Shown here piece by piece: positions 5,684 through 11,639 of a stretch of DNA of 11,639 bases; the stretch's first letter is position 1, and each line of letters opens with the position of its first letter. Source of the DNA: Lachnospiraceae bacterium UBA6998 (lineage in GTDB: Bacteria; Bacillota; Clostridia; Lachnospirales; Lachnospiraceae); the NCBI GenBank assembly GCA_002448395.1, contig DJXS01000133.1, forward strand, positions 1 to 11,639. Direction: 5' to 3'. The notes beneath the pieces are model-generated. The model saw nothing but the letters and a program-made list of their open reading frames with translations, had not been told where the DNA came from and made no database searches. The translations under genes were made by a program, and so were the position numbers.

Positions 5684-6543
5684 GGCGCAAAGAAAGCTAC
5701 CGCGATCGCTCCCGGACCGGCATAAGTCCCGATCGTTGCGCCGACCTTGGCGATCCGGAATTTGCCCGGATCGTTTACGTCGAGCTTATCCGCATAGAGT
5801 CTGGCTGAATCGTGGATATATTTCTTCAGGGTTTCATCAGAGAAGCCCGTATATCCGAAGCAGAAAGGGCGCTCGAAGTCAATTCCGCCCAGTTTCTCCG
5901 CGAACTCTGTCAGCATATTGTTTCCGTTGCGGGAGCCGCGCGCCTTGCCAAGGATCTTGACAACGCCGTCCTCAATGGTGAGCACCGGTTTGAGAGAAAG
6001 CAGTCCTCCCGCAAATGCAGCCGCCGCGGAGATCCGGCCGCCCAATTTGAGGTATTCCAAAGTATTGAAAATAGCGAGCACGTGAGCGTCTTTCTTCTCT
6101 TCCTCGATCGCCGTATATATCTCAGCTGCACTCATGCCCTGATCGCGCATCTGCACGGCTCGCTCCACTATAATGGCCTCCGAGATGCAGAACTGCTTCG
6201 TGTCGACGACAAAGACATCTCCCTCGAATTCCTGCGCCGCTACGCAGGCGCTCTGGAAGGAGCCGGAAACCCCGGAGGAGAGACAGAAGCACACCACCTG
6301 CTCTCCTGCCTTCACAGCTTTTTCAAAGTTGCTGTTGTAATCAAAAGGAGTGATCTGGCTTGTCTTGGGAATCTCGTCGGTCTCGATCAGCCGCTCATAA
6401 AATTCGCGGTTGGAAAGCGTGACGCCGTCCAGAAATTCCTCTTCACCGAACCGCACCTTCAGCGGAAGCACCGTGATATTCCACTCTTTTGCCCACTCCT
6501 GCGAGATATCGCTGGCCGAATCAGTGATAATTCTGACACTCAT
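5674..6543 (-). CDS. DegV-family fatty-acid-binding protein
   Basis: The 289-residue protein is a normal-length DegV/FakB-type protein, the class that holds a fatty acid for phosphorylation by the kinase FakA, feeding exogenous fatty acids into lipid synthesis. It starts RIITDSASDIS, then has FYERL, TSQITP (61-66, ligand and phosphate contacts), CLSSGVSGSFQSA (~87-99) and FNTLEYLKLGGRIS, all hallmarks of the family, with an EDYAG-like end (TIGTYAGPGAIAVAFF). A GTG at 6549 is in frame, but the ATG at 6543 is chosen because AGGAG (6556-6552) is 8 bases from it and only 2 from the GTG. No FakA-like gene is in the window. It is the last gene of the leftward run, 53 bases after the peptidase gene, and its 3' end lies inside the terminator of the convergent aldolase gene. 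Confidence 0.92.
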   Translation of the reverse strand: MSVRIITDSASDISQEWAKEWNITVLPLKVRFGEEEFLDGVTLSNREFYERLIETDEIPKTSQITPFDYNSNFEKAVKAGEQVVCFCLSSGVSGSFQSACVAAQEFEGDVFVVDTKQFCISEAIIVERAVQMRDQGMSAAEIYTAIEEEKKDAHVLAIFNTLEYLKLGGRISAAAAFAGGLLSLKPVLTIEDGVVKILGKARGSRNGNNMLTEFAEKLGGIDFERPFCFGYTGFSDETLKKYIHDSARLYADKLDVNDPGKFRIAKVGATIGTYAGPGAIAVAFFAPKK

Positions 6544-6596
6544 ATCCACTTCTCCTTACTGTTTTTTGACTGACAATCACACCTGCTGATCAGGAT

Positions 6597-7937
6597 TTAC
6601 CAGGCCAGGCTCCCCATCGGATCCCAGGGGTGCAGGACGATGGGTTCTGTATCAAAGGCCGCCGCCTGCTCAGACGTGAAGTACTTGCGGTCCAGAAGGA
6701 TCTGGTAGGAAAACTCCCCGAACCACTCATCGCTCATCACATAATAGCCGTCCCTGCCGCGTTCCTTGCCCCAGCTGTTCTCCACCTTCCAGCGCACAGG
6801 CTTGCCCGCGTCATCCAGATCGACCCCGGTTATGACCATCGCATGCGTCATGAGGCTCTCACCGTAGTCCAACCGCTGCTCCTTGGTCATGGGGAAGTCC
6901 GTGGAGAAGAGCTCATCTACTGCGTAAGCATCTGTCGTCAGATAGCCCGCTTTCCGATCCGAGAACTGTCCCACATCGCTGCCGAACCATACCGGGCGTC
7001 CGTCTTTTAGCTGGCGGATCGTCAGATCCCGCAGATCGTCCATCGGGAGATTGAGGTACTTGACCGGATAGGCGCCGCCGCGCACATTTCCAAGATACCG
7101 CACGGTATAAGTGCGTCCGTAGGGCTTGTCCTTGGTAGGGGCGTTGATCACTGTGACCATATCTGCCAGGTTCCATCCGATATACTGCCTGAAGAATTCC
7201 TGCGGAGTGATATCGCTGATCCGAATGAACTTCTTGTCCTTATCTCTGGTCTCCCAGGTAAAGCGCACAGGAGGCTTGCCCAGCGCGATGCAGAGCATCC
7301 GGTAGACGGTCTCCATCATTTTGTCCTTGCGGGCGCGCAACGCCTTCATGTCCTCTCCCGCCTCATGGGCTGTGCGAAGTTCGCAGGCATACTCCCTTAG
7401 TTTTGTAGTCATGTACTTGCGAAGCTCTGCCGTCGCGGAGGAAGCTGCTGTCTCCGGCATCAGGTCCTTGGGAACCACGCCGTATTTCTCCACAAGGCTC
7501 CGGAACATATCCCACTGCCCGCCGTCTCCCAGCGGATCCTTCAGAAGGAAGCTCACCACACGGCCGTCCCTCGGCTCATCCAGCGTCTCAAGCATGTTTT
7601 CCAAAAAATAGTTGGCCTTTTCCAGTTTATCGTAGAACAGCGGATAGTTCTGGGAGAGCTCCATGCTGTCGAGATTAAGCTTCTCCATGAGATCCAGCCG
7701 CATCACATTGAGAGCCGCGAACATCCAGCAGCGGCCGGAGGATTTCTGGTCGCACACCTTTCCCGCCTCCACTTCGATGCTGAAGGAAAAGGGATTGTTC
7801 TGCTGCACTGCGTAGTTTCTCGCCGCTCCGTTTACGCCCGCCTGGGCAGCCGCATTCATTGCAACCTTGTTTACTCTGCTGCTGTCAAATGCTGTCTCAA
7901 ATCTCTGTAAATCATCAGTTGTTATTTCTTTTTTCAT
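6597..7937 (-). CDS. pepC: Aminopeptidase C / bleomycin hydrolase family cysteine peptidase
   Basis: The 446-residue protein has the length and motifs of peptidase family C1B, self-compartmentalising hexamers that trim N-terminal residues from peptides in the cytoplasm. The oxyanion Gln64 and nucleophile Cys70 lie in DQKSSGRCWMFAALN, the catalytic His365 in THAMVITGVD and Asn387 in VENSWG. The long insert between Cys and His (NYPLFYDKLEKAN, DGGQWDMF) is typical of PepC. The reading frame is open for 25 codons further upstream, but the ATG at 7937 is chosen: AAGGAAG (7950-7944) stands 6 bases before it, and MKKEITTDDLQRFETAF is a typical N-terminus. No signal peptide is present. It lies 49 bases after the HD-domain gene and 53 before the DegV gene on the same strand. 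PepC is expected to recycle amino acids from peptides. Confidence 0.93.
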   Translation of the reverse strand: MKKEITTDDLQRFETAFDSSRVNKVAMNAAAQAGVNGAARNYAVQQNNPFSFSIEVEAGKVCDQKSSGRCWMFAALNVMRLDLMEKLNLDSMELSQNYPLFYDKLEKANYFLENMLETLDEPRDGRVVSFLLKDPLGDGGQWDMFRSLVEKYGVVPKDLMPETAASSATAELRKYMTTKLREYACELRTAHEAGEDMKALRARKDKMMETVYRMLCIALGKPPVRFTWETRDKDKKFIRISDITPQEFFRQYIGWNLADMVTVINAPTKDKPYGRTYTVRYLGNVRGGAYPVKYLNLPMDDLRDLTIRQLKDGRPVWFGSDVGQFSDRKAGYLTTDAYAVDELFSTDFPMTKEQRLDYGESLMTHAMVITGVDLDDAGKPVRWKVENSWGKERGRDGYYVMSDEWFGEFSYQILLDRKYFTSEQAAAFDTEPIVLHPWDPMGSLAW

Positions 7938-7986
7938 CGTACACTTCCTTACTGTTTTCTCTTGGGCCTGTGGCTCTCCACGCTGA

Positions 7987-8574
7987 TCACTCCCTGATCG
8001 TCCCTCTCTCAATGTGTTTCTTAATGATCTGATCCGTCACCTCGAACAGCTTCTCGGATCCGATCTTGGTCTTCCTCTGCCGCCCGTAGATCTGCTCCGC
8101 CCTCACGCCGTGTTCCACCCAATCGCCGCCGTCATTGCTGTCATTGAGCATGAGCGGCTGCAGGTTGTCCAGGGAATGGGCATATTTTGCCTCCGCAGTC
8201 TCATAGGCCTCGAACTCGTCGAAGAGCGCCGTCAGTTCCTCCTTCTGATCCTGAGGCAAAATAGAGAAGATCCTATCCTTCGCGGCGTCCTCCCGCGCTT
8301 TCTGAGTCTTCAGGTTCTCCTCATCATAGGCGTAGGTGTCGCCCGCGTCAATCTCCACGATGTCATGGATCAGGCACATCAGCATGACCTTCGCGATGTC
8401 GACCTCCTCATTGGCGTACTCCCGAAGCAGATAAGCCATGATCGCCATGTGCCAGGCGTGCTCCGCGTCGTTCTCTCTCCGGCCGTGCCCGGATAAGTGG
8501 GTCTGCCGCAGGATGTTTTTCTCCTTATCAATCTCCAGCGCAAATTCCAGCTGCTTTCTTAAGCGTTCCTCCAT
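7987..8574 (-). CDS. HD-domain phosphohydrolase (HDDC2/YfbR-like, probable 5'-nucleotidase)
   Basis: The 195-residue protein has the HD metal site: His39 in ENDAEHAWH, His70-Asp71 in CLIHDIVEIDAGD, and Asp136 in AHSLDNLQPL. The order and spacing match the HD_3 group (YfbR 5'-deoxynucleotidase and HDDC2), which hydrolyses deoxynucleoside 5'-monophosphates; the TYAYDEENLKTQKAREDAA stretch is also typical. Exact substrate is not shown. The frame is open far upstream, overlapping the preceding gene, but the ATG at 8574 is chosen because AGGAG (8585-8581) is 6 bases before it; an ATG at 8628 has no good ribosome site. It lies 55 bases after the amidohydrolase stop. Its neighbours (PreA-like enzyme, amidohydrolase) suggest nucleotide breakdown, as inference. 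Confidence 0.85.
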   Translation of the reverse strand: MEERLRKQLEFALEIDKEKNILRQTHLSGHGRRENDAEHAWHMAIMAYLLREYANEEVDIAKVMLMCLIHDIVEIDAGDTYAYDEENLKTQKAREDAAKDRIFSILPQDQKEELTALFDEFEAYETAEAKYAHSLDNLQPLMLNDSNDGGDWVEHGVRAEQIYGRQRKTKIGSEKLFEVTDQIIKKHIERGTIRE

Positions 8575-8629
8575 AGGCGGCTCCTTCCCGGGCCGGAAAT
8601 CCCCTGTCAGGGAATCAATCGGCTGCATA

Positions 8630-9457
8630 TCAGATTCCCAGGATCCTCTTCGCATTTCCGAACAATATTTTCTCTTTATCTTCGTCCGGAATGTGCTCTC
8701 CGAGAACAGCCTGAACGTACATCCTCGGGTTGCAGATCGGGTAATCTGTCCCGAACAGGACTCTGTCAGAACCCACGGTCTGCGCCAGCGCAGCCAAAAG
8801 GCCGTACCGGAACAGGCCGGTACCGGAAATATCAAGGTTCAGGTTCGGGAACTTCTTCATGCGTTCGACATGCAGCAGATAATCCGCTTTCTGTCCGGGA
8901 TGCGCCGCCACAAAGGTGACACCGGGACAATTCCCTACCATCATTTCTGTCTGCTCCGGCCACTCCGGCATCGTGTGATAGCTCACGATCATTCCGTACT
9001 CTCCGGCCCGCGCCAGAATTTCTGTCAGCTCCTCGCTCCCGTAATCGCAGCCCGCGTGCTGCCAGCCCTGAAGATAGGGGACGAGTTCACCCACGAGTTT
9101 GACACCCTCTCTGTGCATGCGCTCCACTTCCTCCAGCGACTGTTTCAGGAAAGCAGGATGTACGTGGAAACCGGGCACATAGGCGCTGCCGAACTTCTCC
9201 CGGAGCTGCAGTGCCGCGTCATTCACTTCACGCACCCTGTCAAAACTCTCCATCGCTCCTCTGTGGTCCGAATCGATGACAGAGCCGCAAAAGACCGAGA
9301 TTCCTGCCTCCGCCAAGTCTGACGGCATCTGGTCCGGCTCCAGATAAAAGTGCTCGCCATACATGCCCATGAACTCGCCGCGATGCCTGTAGGGGTGCGT
9401 GTGGAAATCGATGATCTTCCCGCTGCTGACTATGTTTTGACTGAATTTTCTGCTCAA
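8630..9457 (-). CDS. Amidohydrolase family 2 metal-dependent hydrolase
   Basis: The 275-residue protein is a single TIM barrel of the amidohydrolase-2 (ACMSD-like) family, whose members hydrolyse or decarboxylate small carboxylates and amides. Metal-site landmarks are FHTHP (His19, His21) on strand 1, GEL (Glu124), SYHTMP (His161), AAHPGQ (His186) and FGTDYPICNP (Asp238). The GTDYP ending is a family signature. The substrate is unknown. The start is a TTG at 9457, supported by AAGGAG (9471-9466) 8 bases upstream; it overlaps the TGA of the transporter gene (TTGA, 9457-9454), so translation is probably coupled. No ATG near the N-terminus would keep the first metal motif. The next gene, an HD phosphohydrolase, follows after 55 bases. 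Confidence 0.85.
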   Translation of the reverse strand: MSRKFSQNIVSSGKIIDFHTHPYRHRGEFMGMYGEHFYLEPDQMPSDLAEAGISVFCGSVIDSDHRGAMESFDRVREVNDAALQLREKFGSAYVPGFHVHPAFLKQSLEEVERMHREGVKLVGELVPYLQGWQHAGCDYGSEELTEILARAGEYGMIVSYHTMPEWPEQTEMMVGNCPGVTFVAAHPGQKADYLLHVERMKKFPNLNLDISGTGLFRYGLLAALAQTVGSDRVLFGTDYPICNPRMYVQAVLGEHIPDEDKEKILFGNAKRILGI

Positions 9458-10803
9458 GTTCTCATCTCCTTCCGGGGAAGCCCCTGTTTTTTACAGGTAA
9501 TGAAATAATAAATAGTCTCAAAGAACAACATGACCGACCAGCCGATCAGACAGGACCAGGCAATACCCACAATGCCCATCCGGGGCGCCAGGATCATCGT
9601 GCTCACTGTGCGGATCGACGCCTGGACAAAGGTGAAGATCACGGTCGTAAACATCTTGCCCATGCCCCTGAAGAAGCCCTGTACAGCGTTGGTCAGCGCC
9701 GGCCAAAGATAGAAGAAAGCCATCACGCCCAGGTATTCGCTTCCCAGACGCACCACTTCATCCGCGCCGGATCCCGTCACGAACATGCTCACGATCGGCC
9801 GCCGGAGGAAAAGCCCCACCGCGCAGATGACGACGTAATACATAAGCCCCAGCGCTACTCCTGCCCGGTAGCCCGGTCGGATCCGATCCTTTCGCCCCGC
9901 GCCGCGGTTCTGCGCCACATAGGTCGAGATCGACGCACCGATGCCTTGCTCGGGAATGCAGGCGAAGTCGTCCACTCTCGTCACCGCGTTGAAGGCCGCG
10001 ATGCTGCTGACGCCCAGCGCGTTTACCTGCCCCTGGATCAAAACCTTGCACACTGGCTGAATTGTCTGCTGCAGGGCGCTCGGAAGCCCATACTTCAGTA
10101 TACTTGCCAAAATATCGCCGTCAATCTTCCACCGGCTCCCGAAAGGACTGAGCGCTCGCTCTCTGGTCGCCATGTAATAGGCCGCCAGACCCGCGGAGAC
10201 CGCTTCCGCGATAACCGTTGTGACCGCGCTGCAGACAATCCCGAACCCCAAAAGGCCCAGAAAGACCAGGTCAAGCCCGGCATTGAGGAGTGCTGAAAAC
10301 ATCAGGAATTTCAGCGGCGTCTTGGAATCGCCCACACTCTTCATGCCGGCAGCGATCGCGTTATAAAAGAATGTGAAGGGCGCGCCCAAAAAGGTGATCC
10401 GCATATAGATCACCGTGATATCGAAGATCTCCTCCGGTACCTCCATAAAGCGCAGGATCTGCGGCGCGAAGATAAACCCTAGTCCCGCCACAGCAAGGCA
10501 TACCGTTCCTCCAAAGAGCAGCATTGTGGACATCGTCCTCTTCAGTTTCCCGTAGTTCCTGGCGCCGAAGTGCTCGCTCATCAAAACGCCCGAGCCGATG
10601 CACATTCCGCTGATCGCCAGGATCACCAGGTTCATCACAGGGGCCGCGATTCCCTCCGCTGCCAGGGCGTTCTGCCCTATAAATCGTCCCGCGATGATCG
10701 AATCCACCGCGTTATAAGCCAGCTGCAGCCAGTTTCCCAATAGAAGCGGCAGAGCGTAGCGCCACAGATGTCCGTAAGGCTCGCCGCTTGTCATATCTCT
10801 CAT
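9454..10803 (-). CDS. MATE-family multidrug/metabolite efflux transporter
   Basis: The 449-residue protein has twelve predicted membrane segments in two similar halves, as in MATE (NorM/DinF/MepA-like) sodium- or proton-driven exporters. The opening MRDMTSGEPYGHLWRYALPLL and AYNAVDSIIAGRFIG are typical of the MATE group common in Clostridia. The second half repeats the pattern with GLPSALQQTIQP and AAFNAVTRVDDF. Substrate unknown. The start is uncertain: the ATG at 10803 gives the usual N-terminus, with GGAG 12 bases upstream. A GTG at 10833 overlaps the preceding stop (GTGA, 10833-10830) and would add 10 residues. The gene ends by overlapping the TTG start of the amidohydrolase gene. Tight packing between the PreA-like and amidohydrolase genes suggests it moves a substrate or product of one of them. 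Confidence 0.9.
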   Translation of the reverse strand: MRDMTSGEPYGHLWRYALPLLLGNWLQLAYNAVDSIIAGRFIGQNALAAEGIAAPVMNLVILAISGMCIGSGVLMSEHFGARNYGKLKRTMSTMLLFGGTVCLAVAGLGFIFAPQILRFMEVPEEIFDITVIYMRITFLGAPFTFFYNAIAAGMKSVGDSKTPLKFLMFSALLNAGLDLVFLGLLGFGIVCSAVTTVIAEAVSAGLAAYYMATRERALSPFGSRWKIDGDILASILKYGLPSALQQTIQPVCKVLIQGQVNALGVSSIAAFNAVTRVDDFACIPEQGIGASISTYVAQNRGAGRKDRIRPGYRAGVALGLMYYVVICAVGLFLRRPIVSMFVTGSGADEVVRLGSEYLGVMAFFYLWPALTNAVQGFFRGMGKMFTTVIFTFVQASIRTVSTMILAPRMGIVGIAWSCLIGWSVMLFFETIYYFITCKKQGLPRKEMRT

Positions 10804-10829
10804 AGTTGCTTGTTTCTCCGGCTCTTTAG

Positions 10830-11639
10830 TCACTGCCTGCGCTCTTTGGGGGCAGATCTCCTGCCGCTGGACCTGATCGCCCTCTGCGGACATACGAGCA
10901 CACAAAGATGGCATCCCACGCACTTGCCCGCATCCATCCGCGGTTTGCGCTCCGACGACAGAGTGATCGCCTGATGGCCTCCGTCCGCGCAGGAGATCTC
11001 ACAGCGTCCGCAGCCGATACACTTTGAAAGGTTGAACTTGGGATATACGATAGTATCTCTCTCAAGGACATCCGTCGTGTCGCTGACTGTGTCCAGTCCA
11101 ACCCCCTTTATCTGCTCGACATTGTCAAGTCCCTTCGCCGCAAGGTAGAGATTCAGTCCCGATTTCAGGTCATCGATGATCCGGTATCCGTATTGCATTA
11201 CAGCCGTCGTGACCTGTACGCTGCCCGCGCCCAGCATAATAAATTCCAGCGCGTCCATCCAGCTCTCCACGCCTCCCATGGCGCTTATGTGCATGTCCTT
11301 CAACTTGGGATTGTGCCCCATCTCCGCAATAAAGCGCAAAGCAATGGGTTTCACGGCATTTCCGCTGTATCCGCCCACTGCGGACATCCCGTGTACCGAC
11401 GGTGCAGAGACATAAGTGTGGGGATTGACCCCGATAATGCTCTTGATCGTATTGATCGCGGCGATACCGTCTGCACCTCCCCTGAGCGCCGCTTCCGCGG
11501 CGGGACTCATCTTATCGACGTTGGGTGTGAGCTTGGCGAGGATCGGTATCTTCGTTCCGCGGCGGGCCGCTGCGGTAAATCTCTCGACCAACTCCGGCAC
11601 CTGTCCTATATCCGAGCCTAGCCCTCCTTCCGCCATATT
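10830..11639 (-). CDS. preA: PreA-like dihydropyrimidine dehydrogenase subunit, C-terminal part
   Basis: About 269 C-terminal residues are present; the N-terminus lies beyond the right edge. The frame matches the PreA subunit of NAD-dependent dihydropyrimidine dehydrogenase, which reduces uracil or thymine in the cytoplasm (E. coli PreA is ~411 residues). Visible parts, counted from the Met at 11636: GSDIGQ, PILAKLTPN (FMN-site lysine), GGADGIAAINT, GYSGNAVKPIALRF, MGGVESW, and QVTTAVMQYGYRI of the FMN barrel. Two ferredoxin-type 4Fe-4S motifs follow, CIGCGRCEISC (206-216) and CVGCHLCVLVCP (239-250). The Met at 11636 is internal, because the preceding codon (AAT) stays open and the barrel would be headless. 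No PreT-like electron-input subunit is visible; it may lie upstream, off the window. The short basic tail is less conserved. The stop overlaps or nearly touches the MATE gene. Confidence 0.88.
   Translation of the reverse strand, partial: NMAEGGLGSDIGQVPELVERFTAAARRGTKIPILAKLTPNVDKMSPAAEAALRGGADGIAAINTIKSIIGVNPHTYVSAPSVHGMSAVGGYSGNAVKPIALRFIAEMGHNPKLKDMHISAMGGVESWMDALEFIMLGAGSVQVTTAVMQYGYRIIDDLKSGLNLYLAAKGLDNVEQIKGVGLDTVSDTTDVLERDTIVYPKFNLSKCIGCGRCEISCADGGHQAITLSSERKPRMDAGKCVGCHLCVLVCPQRAIRSSGRRSAPKERRQ

Noticed and set aside
5812..6573. 253-codon plus-strand frame opposite the DegV gene
   Set aside because: It is antisense to an unmistakable DegV protein, and has no ribosome site or family resemblance.
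8575..8835. Longer N-terminus for the HD-domain protein
   Set aside because: The extension overlaps the amidohydrolase coding end, has no good ribosome site and reads as non-protein-like sequence. The ATG at 8574 has AGGAG at proper spacing.
8438..9322. 294-codon plus-strand frame opposite the amidohydrolase and HD genes
   Set aside because: It is antisense to two genes with clear catalytic motifs and good ribosome sites. Its own translation is low-complexity His/Arg/Leu-rich with no motif, so it is a shadow of GC-rich third positions.

Overview
The window looks like a stretch of a Gram-positive anaerobe chromosome, most likely a Clostridia/Lachnospiraceae-type Firmicute. The evidence is strong AGGAG-type ribosome sites on nearly every gene, GTG/TTG starts, T-tailed intrinsic terminators, a butyrate-fermentation-type CoA-transferase, a DegV protein, a PreA-like flavoprotein and a PepC-type peptidase. 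The taxon is inferred from gene content only. Coding DNA is moderately GC-rich; the first ~500 bases are clearly AT-richer.

Layout. (1) Positions 1-752 form a long control region between two divergent genes. The leftward gene is cut off by the edge: its ATG is at 5-3 and its AGGAGG at 17-12. Positions 28-499 hold the most unusual feature, a degenerate array with a ~52-bp period. Hexamer arms TAAGTG/TAATTG recur at 28, 79, 131, 182, 234, 286, ~338, 390, 441 and (weaker) 494. Their mirror images CACTTA/CAATTA/CACCTA recur at 56, 107, 159, 211, 263, 314, 367, 418 and 470. (2) 753-2877 is a rightward pair: a DeoR-family regulator and a butyryl-CoA:acetate-type CoA-transferase. (3) A long perfect palindrome fills the convergent gap up to a leftward TauE/SafE permease (2936-3712). 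(4) A divergent promoter region with a small dyad separates that permease from a rightward flavin-reductase-like protein (3835-4401, with terminator). A low-specificity threonine aldolase gene follows (4535-5617, with a terminator that runs into the end of degV). (5) 5674-11639 is a leftward run of six genes. In transcription order they are a PreA-like dihydropyrimidine dehydrogenase (partial), a MATE transporter, an amidohydrolase, an HD-domain phosphohydrolase, a PepC-type aminopeptidase and a DegV fatty-acid-binding protein. The first three are tightly spaced or overlapping, so probably co-translated.

How it fits together. The DeoR regulator probably controls the CoA-transferase and perhaps itself. 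The 52-bp array next to the divergent, unseen gene may be a multi-site binding platform for that or another regulator. The leftward cluster could serve nucleotide/pyrimidine breakdown and export (HD nucleotidase, PreA, amidohydrolase, MATE), but no gene there proves that pathway. No tRNA, rRNA, insertion sequence with transposase, or bona fide CRISPR was seen.
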